DNA of 64,000 nt from assembly GCA_018242765.1 (NCBI GenBank), contig JAFEBH010000002.1, forward strand, positions 434,001 to 498,000, written 5' to 3'. Of the stretch, positions 1-9,230 are shown one piece after another. A program made the translations under genes and the position numbers. The stretch is from Nitrospira sp. GTDB taxonomy: Bacteria; Nitrospirota; Nitrospiria; Nitrospirales; Nitrospiraceae. The notes beneath the pieces are model-generated. The model was not told where the DNA came from, did no database searches, and worked only from the letters and a program-made list of their open reading frames with translations. The number at the start of each line of letters is the position of its first letter. Position 1 is the first letter of the stretch.

Positions 1-12
1 AGGGGACCAGTT

Positions 13-918
13 ATGCGGATCTTATGCGCGGTCGATGGATCGGAACATTCACAATGGGGGGTCCAGACGCTTGAAGCCCTTGCCGGTCAAGAACCTGAAC
101 AGGTGGTGCTTCTACACATCGTCGATCAGCCGGCACTTCGGTCCGCCACAAACAAGAACCCCGTTGCAGCGAAACGTGTCCTTGCTGCGATGGAGAAGGC
201 CGGGACCATCGTGTTACGCGATGCCGCACGAGCGGCTCGACTTGCCCTGAGTCAGGCAGCAACCGGACCACGGACAAAGCTCCAGACGATCCTCGCACAT
301 GGTCCGATTGCCCATACCATTGCGAGAACTGCCCGGCGACTGAAGGCTGACCTCATCCTCATGGGATCGCGTGGCCTGAGTGACATTCAAGGATTCTTAC
401 TCGGGAGCGTTTCTCGGCAGGTGGCTGCGACCGTTCCCTGTCCTCTGTTGGTCGTGAAACAGCCCCTGACCACACTACTCCGCGTGGCCATCGCCGTAGA
501 CGATTCCAAACCATCACGTGCTGCTGCCCGGTTTCTTCGATCCCATGTCTTGCCGGACTCCGCCACGGTCACGATCCTGACCTCAGGGGAAAGTCCCGTT
601 ACGGACCTCGCGGCACGCTATCTCTCCGAGCCGCAACTGGACGAGTTGAAACGGCCCGTCATGGAACGAGCCACCCGGTTGGTCGATACTCTACGAGATG
701 ACTTCATCAAAGACGGTTTTTCGGTTGTCACTCAAGTCCACATGGACCACGTGATCGACAGCATCGTGAAATACGTCGAGACCAACCGTGACCAGCTGTT
801 GGTGATCGGCTCACGTGATTTGACGAAGAGCGAGCGTCTCTATCTCGGCAGCGTGTCCGAAAGTTTGCTGAGACATGCCCCCTGTTCGGTACTGATTGTA
901 CGAGGCCCCCGTGCCTGA
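13..918 (+). CDS. Tandem universal stress protein (two UspA domains)
   Basis: A 301-residue cytoplasmic protein made of two UspA domains, about residues 1-150 and 155-300. Each domain ends in the nucleotide-binding loop pattern G-x2-G-x9-G-S: GSRGLSDIQGFLLGSVS in the first and GSRDLTKSERLYLGSVS in the second. The second copy has Asp in place of the second loop Gly, so ATP may bind mainly in the first domain. The start is supported by AGGGGA about 7 bases upstream. Usp proteins bind ATP and act in stress signalling rather than as enzymes; a specific target cannot be read here. It precedes a P-type ATPase on the same strand by about 200 bases, and a second tandem Usp lies at 58978-59823. Family assignment is firm, role is not. 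Confidence 0.93.
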   Translation: MRILCAVDGSEHSQWGVQTLEALAGQEPEQVVLLHIVDQPALRSATNKNPVAAKRVLAAMEKAGTIVLRDAARAARLALSQAATGPRTKLQTILAHGPIAHTIARTARRLKADLILMGSRGLSDIQGFLLGSVSRQVAATVPCPLLVVKQPLTTLLRVAIAVDDSKPSRAAARFLRSHVLPDSATVTILTSGESPVTDLAARYLSEPQLDELKRPVMERATRLVDTLRDDFIKDGFSVVTQVHMDHVIDSIVKYVETNRDQLLVIGSRDLTKSERLYLGSVSESLLRHAPCSVLIVRGPRA

Positions 919-1122
919 CTTTGGCAGACCGCTGAAAAGTTCCTCCGGCGTTGTTCTCGCGTCGCTCAGACCCTCAACGCACCTCCGGGGAAAAGCTGCT
1001 TTAGCGGCTGGGGAAAGGGCGGGTGATGAAAACAACGACTCGGCCCTTTGCTCGCCGCGGCCGAGCCGGGCGATACTTTTGAACGGCCTACGAGATTCAC
1101 TGCAATTGTCCAGGATGTAAAG
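919..1122. repeat. Intergenic stretch, possible dispersed repeat
   Basis: About 200 bases between the Usp gene and the ATPase with no plausible gene. It resembles a type of intergenic filler I associate with Nitrospira-like genomes: a segment near 950-985 with GTTGTTCTCGCGTCGCTCAG, followed by a GC-rich middle and TTTTGAACGGCCTAC near 1077-1091. Only one copy lies in this window, so repetition cannot be shown here. A ribosome-binding site, AGGA at 1112-1115, ends the stretch. Confidence 0.3.
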
Positions 1123-3936
1123 ATGGCTGATCGAAGCATCAAGTATGGCGACATCAACCAACTGCCGCTTGAGGACGTGCTGAGGCGACTGGACACTACC
1201 GCCGACGGTTTGTCTTTCAATGAAGCTCAGCGACGATTCGCCTACTACGGTCCGAATGTGCTCACCACGCAGGATCACTACTCATCTCTCCGCGGACTCC
1301 TCAGCCACTTCACCCATTTCCTCGCCGTCCTCCTGTGGATCGCTGCGGGTCTCTCGTTCTTCGCCGACAGGATGAGGCCGGGTGAGGGGATGGCCACACT
1401 GGGGTGGGCCATCCTCAGCGTCATCGTCATCAACGCCGGATTTGCTTTCTTTCAGGAATACAAGGCCGAACGAGCCCTCCAAGCCCTCCACCTTCTCTTG
1501 CCGGACAAGGCATGGGTGATGAGAAGTGGGCAACCGGTCGAAGCGACCAGACGCGAGATCGTGCCGGGCGATGTCCTGATCATAGAAGAGGGCGAACGGG
1601 TGCCGGCTGATGGGCGCCTCATTGAGGCGGTCGGTATGCGAGTGGATAACGCCGCCTTGACGGGTGAATCGAGGCCAAAACGACGAACGGCCGAGGCGAC
1701 GGCGGATGGACACTGGCTCGATCTGCCCAATCTTGTCTTTGCCGGAAGCACCATCTTGTCGGGACATGGCCGAGCCGTCGTCTTCGCCACCGGGATGCAG
1801 TCAGAGTTCGGTAAAATTGCCGCCCTTACCACTGCGGTCGAAACCGGACTCAGCCCGCTCCAGAAAGAGATCATCACGGTCACCCGGATCGTCGCCGTGA
1901 TTTCGTTGGTGATGGGTATCACATTTTTTCTCGTCGGTTTGTGGACAGGGCTGGGCTTTTGGATCAGTGCGATCTTCGGCATCGGCATTATCGTGGCGAA
2001 CGTGCCCGAGGGGTTGCTCCCGACCGTCACGCTGGCCCTCGCCATGAGCAGTCAACGCATGGCGAAGCGCAACGCATTGATCAAACACCTGCCTTCCGTT
2101 GAGACACTGGGCTGCACAAGGGTGATTTGCACCGATAAAACAGGGACGCTGACGGAGAATCACATGAAGGTCGATCGATTCTTCGTCGATGGGCTGATGA
2201 TCGAGTCGCAAGAGGGGTGTTTTTTCACCAGAGGCCGCATGATCAGTACGGCCGACGCTGAACACTGGCGTCCCTTCTTCGATGCACTGCTTCATTGCCA
2301 CAACGCCAAGCGCGTCCGAAAGTCGGATGGACATTCCGCCGTCACCGGCGACCCCACGGAAACCGCATTATTGGAATTCGCCATCGCACATGGACTGGCC
2401 CACCGCCCCCCACTGCGACGCATGGGAGAACTGGCATTCGACGCAGATCGGAAGAGGATGAGCACGCTTCATTGGTCTGAAGGACGACTCATCGCCTTCA
2501 CGAAAGGCGCTCCTGAGTCCGTGTTGGCGATTTGTACCCACACCCACAGCCATGGCGACACCATTGCCATGACGCCCAGCGAGCGCACACACCTCCTGAG
2601 CCAAAGCCGGTCCTTCGCCGAACAAGCCTACCGTGTGTTGGCCGTCGCCATGCGTGAGGTGGCCCACCAGCCTGAGCACATTGAAGTCGAAACCATCGAA
2701 AATGACCTGACGTTTCTCGGCCTGGTTGCCATGATGGATCCACCGCACCGAGAAGTGCCGGAAGCGATCGTGAAATGCCGGCAAGCCGGCGTGCGTGTCA
2801 TCATGGTCACCGGCGACCATCCGCTCACGGCGCTGGCCGTTGCGCGCAAGATCGGCCTGGTTTCTGAACAGACTGGACCATCACGGCACAGTTTCGTCCC
2901 GGTCATTGAAGGACCACAGCTCGGCACGATGAGCGACGAGCAACTCCGTCGGCTCTTGACCCCGTCTCGGCCTGACGAACCGGACCCGGTCTTTGCCCGA
3001 ATGGCTCCGCATCACAAGATGCGGATCGTGTCTACGCTCAAGGAGATGGGAGAAGTGGTCGCGGTCACCGGCGACGGCGTCAATGATGCACCAGCGCTCA
3101 AGAAGGCCGACATCGGTATCGCCATGGGTGTCGCGGGCACGGATGTCGCCAAGGAAACCGCGGACATGATCTTGCTCGACGATAACTTTTCGACGATCGT
3201 GAGTGCGATCGAAGAAGGGCGCACGGTCTATGAGAATATTCGCAAGTTCACCAGCTATGTCTTGGCAAGCAATGTACCGGAAGTCGTGCCCTACCTAGGC
3301 TACGGCTTTCTTGGGATGCCCCTCGCGCTGACGATTCCTCAAGTTCTGGCCGTTGACCTTGGAACCGACATGATCCCCGCCTTGGGCCTCGGCACAGAGC
3401 GCCCACAGTCCGATATCATGAACCTCCCGCCGCGCTCACGAAGCGAGCGATTACTGAGTCTCCCGATTTTGCTGCGGGCCTACCTTTTTCTTGGGCTCAT
3501 TGAGGCCGGAGTCGCGATGGGAGGATTCTTCCTCTACCTCCATAGTCAGGGGTGGACCTGGGGATCACATTTGGATTGGTCCTCTCCATTGTATAAAAAA
3601 GCCACAAGCGTCACCTTCGCCGGGATCGTCTTCGCACAAGTCGCGAATGTCTTTGCCTGCCGATCCAATCATCTCTCGGTGGCCCGACTCGGATGGCTCA
3701 CCAACCCTCTTCTCGCCTGGGGCATCGTCACTGAGCTGACCATTCTTCTGCTCGTAACCTACACACCGATTGGAAACGAGATCTTTGGAACGAGTCCCTT
3801 GCCTCTCTGGATTTTTGGACCGCTTGTTCTCGGCGCCCTCGTCCTCTTGCTGGCCGAGGAGGGCCGGAAGGTCCTCGTGAACCGGCGGCATCGCAGAGCA
3901 AATCCTGGAACTACCCAGATCGTGAACCCATCATGA
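1123..3936 (+). CDS. P-type ATPase, Na+/K+-ATPase-like (P2C type)
   Basis: A 937-residue membrane cation pump. The start at 1123 has AGGA 7 bases upstream; longer in-frame starts (1048) lie in the intergenic filler. An N-terminal cation-ATPase domain is followed by TGES in the actuator domain, the phosphorylated Asp338 in DKTGTLTE, and TGDGVNDAP. The M4 motif ANVPEGLLPTVTLAL and M6 motif DLGTDMIPALGLG match the Na,K/H,K-ATPase class, not the SERCA class (IPEGLP, NLVTDG). SNVPE in M5 is also as in Na,K-ATPase. In M8 the sequence is QVANVF, so the Asp that in animal Na,K-ATPase helps form the third Na+ site is Asn here. It overlaps the adaptor gene by 4 bases (ATGA). No beta-subunit gene is nearby. 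The exact ion is not provable from sequence; Na+ or K+ transport is the best inference. Confidence 0.9.
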   Translation: MADRSIKYGDINQLPLEDVLRRLDTTADGLSFNEAQRRFAYYGPNVLTTQDHYSSLRGLLSHFTHFLAVLLWIAAGLSFFADRMRPGEGMATLGWAILSVIVINAGFAFFQEYKAERALQALHLLLPDKAWVMRSGQPVEATRREIVPGDVLIIEEGERVPADGRLIEAVGMRVDNAALTGESRPKRRTAEATADGHWLDLPNLVFAGSTILSGHGRAVVFATGMQSEFGKIAALTTAVETGLSPLQKEIITVTRIVAVISLVMGITFFLVGLWTGLGFWISAIFGIGIIVANVPEGLLPTVTLALAMSSQRMAKRNALIKHLPSVETLGCTRVICTDKTGTLTENHMKVDRFFVDGLMIESQEGCFFTRGRMISTADAEHWRPFFDALLHCHNAKRVRKSDGHSAVTGDPTETALLEFAIAHGLAHRPPLRRMGELAFDADRKRMSTLHWSEGRLIAFTKGAPESVLAICTHTHSHGDTIAMTPSERTHLLSQSRSFAEQAYRVLAVAMREVAHQPEHIEVETIENDLTFLGLVAMMDPPHREVPEAIVKCRQAGVRVIMVTGDHPLTALAVARKIGLVSEQTGPSRHSFVPVIEGPQLGTMSDEQLRRLLTPSRPDEPDPVFARMAPHHKMRIVSTLKEMGEVVAVTGDGVNDAPALKKADIGIAMGVAGTDVAKETADMILLDDNFSTIVSAIEEGRTVYENIRKFTSYVLASNVPEVVPYLGYGFLGMPLALTIPQVLAVDLGTDMIPALGLGTERPQSDIMNLPPRSRSERLLSLPILLRAYLFLGLIEAGVAMGGFFLYLHSQGWTWGSHLDWSSPLYKKATSVTFAGIVFAQVANVFACRSNHLSVARLGWLTNPLLAWGIVTELTILLLVTYTPIGNEIFGTSPLPLWIFGPLVLGALVLLLAEEGRKVLVNRRHRRANPGTTQIVNPS

Positions 3937-5264
3937 CCACTGATCCACAACAACCCACTCGCCATCCTCCTGCGAACGACATCATTCCCCGCCATGAGGT
4001 CTCGGCACTGGGCCGGCGACGTTCCGAGCCGGTAGCTGAACAGGAATCTGTACCTACAATGGTCACGGTACCCACTCGAGCGAGTCGATCTCGTCTCTCC
4101 TGGCTGATCAGCATCATGTTCATCCTGCTCATTGGGGGATGGGGACTATGGTACTGGTGGGCCTCCGGCATCCCTCCCATTCACTACAAGACAGCCGTGA
4201 TCGAGCGCGGACCGATCACTGCGATCGTGACCGCAACCGGCACGATCAATCCGGTCGTCTCCGTGCAGGTCGGAAGCCAGGTCTCCGGGAAAGTTGCGCA
4301 ACTCTTTGCTGATTTTAATTCCAAGGTGACAAAGGGACAGATCTTGGCACAGATCGATCAAAAGCCGTTCACGGCCCGTGTGAGCCAAGCACGTGCTGCC
4401 GTCAAAAGCGCCAAGGGCAACCTCGCAAAGGCCAACGTATCGGCGACACAACGCAAGCGGGAGTTCAATCGCATGGCAGCGCTGCGGCCGCAGGCGTTCG
4501 TCTCACAGGCAGATGTGGATCTCGCGGAGACGAACTACCGGGACGCCGCAGCCAACGTGGAGGTTCTCCAGGCGCAACGAGATCAGGCTCAGGCCGTACT
4601 CGCTTCAGCGGAATTGGATCTTGGCTATACCACGATCTACTCACCGGTAGACGGTATCGTGGTCTCCAGAAACGTGGACGTCGGCCAAACGTTGGCCGCG
4701 GCCTTCCAGACACCGATCCTGTTCGTGATCGCCCAGGACTTGACCCAGATGCAGGTCAATGCCAACGTCAGTGAATCCGACATCGGCGGGATCAAGGAAG
4801 GGACGGAAGCCAACTTCCGCGTAGATGCCTATCTGAAACAGTTCTTCGAAGGCGTGGTGACGCAGGTGCGCAACGCACCGATCAACATTCAGAACGTCGT
4901 CACTTATGACGTGGTCATCACCGTCCGCAATCCTGAGTTGAAGTTGAAGCCGGGGATGACGGCAAACGTCACCATCGTGACTGCACGAAAAGAGAATCCG
5001 CTCCGTGTCCCCAACGGCGCGCTACGCTTCAGAATGCCTAACGTACCGACCGACAGGAAATCCACGCGCGTTTGGATATTGGATCCCGATCACCAACCTC
5101 GCCAAGTGGAGGTCTCGACGGGCATCGCCGACTCTCTCCATACGGAAATCGTGTCTGATACCTTGCGCGAAGGAGAGTCTGTCATTCTAGGGATTGAGAC
5201 AGATGAAGAACAGGCCAAGAAACAATTACCTCCCGGTTTCGAACCGGGTCGGGGGTTGAGATGA
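3933..5264 (+). CDS. MacA-like periplasmic adaptor (HlyD/MFP family)
   Basis: A 443-residue membrane fusion protein anchored by one N-terminal transmembrane helix at about residues 54-76, preceded by a long cytoplasmic N-tail. Next come the biotinyl-lipoyl-like half (GTINPVVSVQVGSQVSGKV), a coiled-coil hairpin rich in Ala, Gln and Arg (about residues 140-220), the second lipoyl half, and beta-barrel and membrane-proximal domains ending with GESVILGIETDEE. In MacAB-TolC this protein links the inner-membrane ABC transporter to the outer-membrane channel. It starts inside the ATPase stop codon (ATGA), so translation is coupled to the pump gene. The next gene is a MacB-type permease, but the ATPase usually encoded between or fused to it is missing. 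Confidence 0.9.
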   Translation: MTTDPQQPTRHPPANDIIPRHEVSALGRRRSEPVAEQESVPTMVTVPTRASRSRLSWLISIMFILLIGGWGLWYWWASGIPPIHYKTAVIERGPITAIVTATGTINPVVSVQVGSQVSGKVAQLFADFNSKVTKGQILAQIDQKPFTARVSQARAAVKSAKGNLAKANVSATQRKREFNRMAALRPQAFVSQADVDLAETNYRDAAANVEVLQAQRDQAQAVLASAELDLGYTTIYSPVDGIVVSRNVDVGQTLAAAFQTPILFVIAQDLTQMQVNANVSESDIGGIKEGTEANFRVDAYLKQFFEGVVTQVRNAPINIQNVVTYDVVITVRNPELKLKPGMTANVTIVTARKENPLRVPNGALRFRMPNVPTDRKSTRVWILDPDHQPRQVEVSTGIADSLHTEIVSDTLREGESVILGIETDEEQAKKQLPPGFEPGRGLR

Positions 5265-5353
5265 AGGGGGACAAGAAACAATCAGCTCCCAGCATTCAGC
5301 TGTCAGCCTTGGATCGGATTACTATTACTGAAAGCCCGGCCGCTACTAGCTGA
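5261..5353 (+). other. Possible 30-residue leftover ORF in the macA-macB gap
   Basis: An ATG at 5261 overlaps the adaptor stop codon (ATGA) and opens a 30-codon frame that ends at 5353, five bases before the permease start. It contains SIQLSALDRI, loosely like the first strand of an ABC ATPase N-terminus. The DNA at 5283-5310 is itself repetitive (CAGCTCCCAGCATTCAGCTG and TCAGCC), a type of filler seen between genes in some bacteria. It may be the scar of a lost ATPase gene or just filler; I cannot decide. No ABC ATPase motif (Walker A, LSGGQ) is present. Confidence 0.25.
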
Positions 5354-5358
5354 TCACC

Positions 5359-6591
5359 ATGTCCTTCTTTTGGCTCACCTTTCTGTCGGCTTTCCGTATT
5401 CTCAGGCGTAACCCGTTGAGAGCCGGCTTGACGATGCTGGGCATCATCATCGGCATCAGCGCAGTCGTCGCCATGATCAGCCTAGGCCAGGGCGCCACCG
5501 CCTCCGTGCAGGCTGAAATTTCAAGCCTAGGCACCAATGTGCTGATTGTCATCCCTGGGGCCACGACGGTCGGCGGCGTCCGTGGTGGACTCGGCTCGAT
5601 TTCGACACTGACGGTCGACGATGCGGAAGACATTGAAAAAAAGGTTGCCGGTGTCACGACAGCGATGTACGGGACGCGATCGATCCTCCAAGTGATCAGG
5701 GAGAACAAGAATTGGAGTACGGTCGTCTTCGGAACGACTCCCGCCTTCCCGGATATCCGCAATTGGCCCATTGCCCAGGGAAATTTCTTCACACAATCAG
5801 ACCTTGATTCTGCCGCCAAGGTCGCCGTCTTGGGAAAAACCGCCGTTCAGAATCTGTTTGAACCGGATGAAGAGGTGGTAGGAAGCGAGATTCGTATGAG
5901 GAATGTTTCTCTCCGGGTGATCGGAATCCTGGCATCGAAGGGCCAATCCATCACGGGGCAAGATCAAGATGATTTCGTTGTCCTTCCGTTCTCAACCGCG
6001 GAGCGCAAGGTCTTTGGGACCAAATTTCTGGGAACCGTTGGAATCATTTTGGTGGCAACGACAACCCGCGACGACATTCCCGCTGCAGCCGACGACATCA
6101 AGGAGCTGTTGCGGGCGAGGCACCGGCTGCACCCATCCGAGGAAGACGACTTCACGATCCGGACCATGGAGGATATCGCCAAAACCGTCGCCGGCACGAG
6201 CAGAACAATGATGGTGATGCTGATGAGCATTGCATCGATTTCACTGATCGTCGGCGGAATCGGCATCATGAACATCCTTCTGGTTTCCGTCACGGAACGG
6301 ACGAGGGAGATCGGCTTGCGGATGGCGGTCGGCGCAAAGCGCGCGCACATCCTGCTGCAATTCCTCATGGAAGCCCTCATCATGACCGCGATCGGAGGAA
6401 TGCTAGGTGTTGGAACAGGCGTCGGCATCGCCCGGCTGCTCACCACCATGATCGGGTGGCCGACCATCATCAGCACCCAAGCCGTGGTCGCGGCGTTTTT
6501 GTTCTCACTCGTCGTCGGACTGTTCTTCGGCCTGTATCCGGCGAATAAGGCGTCCAAGTTGAACCCGATTGAAGCATTACGCTACGAATAG
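5359..6591 (+). CDS. MacB-like ABC transporter permease (FtsX domain), no ATPase domain
   Basis: A 410-residue inner-membrane permease. It has one transmembrane helix at about residues 20-40, a periplasmic MacB_PCD domain (about 45-240), and an FtsX domain with three helices (about 283-400) containing SLIVGGIGIMNILLVSVTER and ending NPIEALRYE, the typical end of MacB-type permeases. Full-length MacB carries an N-terminal ATPase domain; many bacteria encode that ATPase as a separate gene next to the permease. Here neither arrangement is present, and only 94 bases separate it from the adaptor. It would need an ATPase encoded elsewhere or be non-functional. The reading frame is intact. Substrate unknown; the family exports macrolides, lipoproteins and peptides. 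Confidence 0.9.
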   Translation: MSFFWLTFLSAFRILRRNPLRAGLTMLGIIIGISAVVAMISLGQGATASVQAEISSLGTNVLIVIPGATTVGGVRGGLGSISTLTVDDAEDIEKKVAGVTTAMYGTRSILQVIRENKNWSTVVFGTTPAFPDIRNWPIAQGNFFTQSDLDSAAKVAVLGKTAVQNLFEPDEEVVGSEIRMRNVSLRVIGILASKGQSITGQDQDDFVVLPFSTAERKVFGTKFLGTVGIILVATTTRDDIPAAADDIKELLRARHRLHPSEEDDFTIRTMEDIAKTVAGTSRTMMVMLMSIASISLIVGGIGIMNILLVSVTERTREIGLRMAVGAKRAHILLQFLMEALIMTAIGGMLGVGTGVGIARLLTTMIGWPTIISTQAVVAAFLFSLVVGLFFGLYPANKASKLNPIEALRYE

Positions 6592-6600
6592 CATGGACTG

Positions 6601-9129
6601 ATGGCTCTGAAACAACAGATTCCCGCATTCTGGGGGCTGCCGATCGAGGACGTGCTCCGTCATCTCGACACCACACGGCAAGGTCTGACTTCACCTGAAG
6701 CTGCAGAGAGACGAACCCAATTTGCATCCTGCCGGCTCAAGGCTCGCCACAAAACCCATCCTCTGACCATCCTGGCGGCACAGTTTCGTAACCCCATCAT
6801 CCTGATTTTGATCGGCGCGGCCCTGGTTTCATTCTTCTTGTCTGACCCCACGGACGCCGCCATCATCTGCGCGATTATCGCCATGAGTGCCCTGCTTGGG
6901 TTTTGGCAAGAGCACGGCGCGGAACAGGCTGTATCGGAATTGTTTGCCCTGGTCCATGTCACATCAGCGGTGTGGCGAGACGGGCAAAGGGTTGACATAC
7001 CACTTGACGACATCGTCCCTGGAGATGTCGTCGACCTCTCGGCCGGTTCGAGCATTCCAGGAGATGGACTGCTGCTTGAAGCAAAGGACCTTTACGTCGA
7101 TGAAGCCGCGTTGACCGGGGAAAGCTTTCCCACAGAAAAGTATGCCGGCAGTGTGCCTCCGGCAACCGCGTTGGGGTCGAGAACTAACAGCTTGTTCATG
7201 GGGAGCCATGTCGTCAGCGGGCATGCAACGGCTGTTGTTCTACACGTCGGGCACGATACGGAATTCGGCAGGCTGGCCCATCATCTGACGCGTCGACCAC
7301 CGGAGACCGAATTTGAACGAGGGATGAAGCGGTTCGGCTATCTGTTGATGGAAGTCACCTTGACGTTAGTGTTCGTCATTTTTGCGATCAACGTGTTTCT
7401 GCATCGCCCGGTCCTCGATTCGTTCCTGTTTGCAATGGCGCTTGCCGTCGGACTCACCCCGCAGTTGTTACCGGCCATCATCAGCGTGAATCTCTCACAC
7501 GGCGCGAAACGGATGGCTCGTGAGCAGGTCATCGTCAAACGGCTGGCATCCATTGAGAATTTCGGCAGCATGAACGTCCTCTGCTCCGACAAGACCGGAA
7601 CATTGACGGAGGGCGTCATGCGACTCCATGCCGCCGTTGACCCCCATGGCGTTCCGAGTGACCGCGTCCGCTTGCACGCCTACCTCAACGCAGTCTATGA
7701 AACAGGATTCGTCAACCCGCTGGATGAAGCGATCAGGAAACAATGCGTATCCGATGTCTGCGAATATAGAAAACTCGACGAAGTTCCGTATGATTTTATT
7801 CGCAAACGTCTCTCCATTCTGGTCGCCACCGCTTCCACCCATCGACTGATCACCAAGGGAGCTGTCGAGCAGGTACTCGCCGTATGCTCACGTGCCGAGG
7901 ACTCGGATTCGAATCCTGCCCCCCTCGCAGCACACCAGGAAACCATTCGACGGCTCTGTCAGGACTTCAACAGCGAAGGGTTCCGCACGATCGCATTGGC
8001 CTATCGCGATATGGGAACCAGAACCCAGATCGACAAGGCCGATGAAACAGATATGGTCCTGCTCGGCCTGTTGATCTTTGCAGACTCGATCAAACCCGAT
8101 ATGACGAAAACCGTCGCCTCTCTAAAGCAACTGGGCGTCACGCTCAAGATCATCACAGGAGATCATCGGTTGGTCGCGGCCCATGTCGGGCGCCAGGCCG
8201 GTATCGACCATGGGCGACTGCTCACCGGACAGGACTTGCGGGTGATGACGGATGATGCGCTCGTCAAGCTGGTCAATGACATCGATGTCTTTGCGGAGGT
8301 GGAACCCAATCAAAAAGATCGGCTTATTCGCGCCCTGAAACGGGCCGGCAACGTAGTCGGTTATATCGGGGACGGCATCAACGACGCGCCCGCCTTGCAC
8401 GCGGCAGATGTCGGGATCTCCGTTGACAGTGCCGTCGATGTCGCAAAGGACGCCGCCGACATTGTCTTACTGAAACAAGACCTTGCCGTGCTTGTCGACG
8501 GTGTCCGTGAGGGGCGAACCACGTTCGCCAACACCCTTAAATATGTATTCATGGCGACGAGCGCCAATTTCGGCAATATGTTCAGCATGGCCGGAGCCTC
8601 CCTGTTCCTGCCGTTTCTGCCTCTCCTTCCAAAGCAGATCCTCCTGACCAATGTGCTGACCGACATCCCGGAGATGACCATCGCGACCGACCGTGTGGAC
8701 CCTGAACTGATCGATCAGCCGAAACGCTGGGACATCGCCTTTATTCGAAAGTTCATGCTCACATTCGGTTTGGTCAGTTCAGTGTTTGACTACTTGACGT
8801 TCGGCGCGCTGCTGTTCCTCCTGCACGCCTCACCGGAGCAATTCCGGACCGGCTGGTTCGTGGAATCGGTCATCTCTGCATCGGCCATCGTGCTGGTCAT
8901 CCGCACAAGACGAACGGCACTTACCAGCATGCCTGGCCGATATCTCGTGCTGGCCACCCTTGCGGTCGCCGGTGCGACGCTGCTCCTCCCCTATACACCG
9001 ATCGCCAAGCCGCTCGGACTGACACCATTGCCGATGTCTTTTTTCCTCCTGCTCGCATCGATCCTTGTCTGCTACGTCTTAACGGCTGAGCTGGTCAAGC
9101 AGCACTTCTATGCGAAGCATTCGTTCTGA
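6601..9129 (+). CDS. Mg2+-type P-type ATPase (MgtA-related, P3B)
   Basis: An 842-residue membrane pump. Motifs in order: an N-terminal cation-ATPase domain with LPIEDVLRHLDTTRQGLT, very similar to the same part of the pump at 1123; TGES; phosphorylated Asp330 in DKTGTLTEG; IGDGINDAPAL; then SANFGNMFSMAG in M5, as in MgtA SSNFGNVFSV. The C-terminal half (FDYLTFGALLFLL, GWFVESVIS, RTRRT) follows MgtA throughout. Two ion-site segments differ from E. coli MgtA: M4 reads GLTPQLLP (Glu to Gln) and M6 reads LTDIPEMTIATD instead of LLYDVSQ. MgtA-type pumps import Mg2+; whether this branch does is an inference. It starts 9 bases after the permease stop, so it probably belongs to the same operon. I see no Mg2+ leader upstream. 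Confidence 0.85.
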   Translation: MALKQQIPAFWGLPIEDVLRHLDTTRQGLTSPEAAERRTQFASCRLKARHKTHPLTILAAQFRNPIILILIGAALVSFFLSDPTDAAIICAIIAMSALLGFWQEHGAEQAVSELFALVHVTSAVWRDGQRVDIPLDDIVPGDVVDLSAGSSIPGDGLLLEAKDLYVDEAALTGESFPTEKYAGSVPPATALGSRTNSLFMGSHVVSGHATAVVLHVGHDTEFGRLAHHLTRRPPETEFERGMKRFGYLLMEVTLTLVFVIFAINVFLHRPVLDSFLFAMALAVGLTPQLLPAIISVNLSHGAKRMAREQVIVKRLASIENFGSMNVLCSDKTGTLTEGVMRLHAAVDPHGVPSDRVRLHAYLNAVYETGFVNPLDEAIRKQCVSDVCEYRKLDEVPYDFIRKRLSILVATASTHRLITKGAVEQVLAVCSRAEDSDSNPAPLAAHQETIRRLCQDFNSEGFRTIALAYRDMGTRTQIDKADETDMVLLGLLIFADSIKPDMTKTVASLKQLGVTLKIITGDHRLVAAHVGRQAGIDHGRLLTGQDLRVMTDDALVKLVNDIDVFAEVEPNQKDRLIRALKRAGNVVGYIGDGINDAPALHAADVGISVDSAVDVAKDAADIVLLKQDLAVLVDGVREGRTTFANTLKYVFMATSANFGNMFSMAGASLFLPFLPLLPKQILLTNVLTDIPEMTIATDRVDPELIDQPKRWDIAFIRKFMLTFGLVSSVFDYLTFGALLFLLHASPEQFRTGWFVESVISASAIVLVIRTRRTALTSMPGRYLVLATLAVAGATLLLPYTPIAKPLGLTPLPMSFFLLLASILVCYVLTAELVKQHFYAKHSF

Positions 9130-9230
9130 GGCAAGCAACAGACGGCGCCCGGCTCTCACCCCCACCCTCCCAGGTTGGGAACTCCCGCGCCATTAGAATT
9201 CCGACCTGTATACCAAGCTTGCAATGAGTG

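Noticed and set aside
7907..7918. GATTCGAATCC-type string resembling a tRNA T-arm
   Set aside because: It lies in the coding sequence of the MgtA-like pump and no cloverleaf surrounds it.
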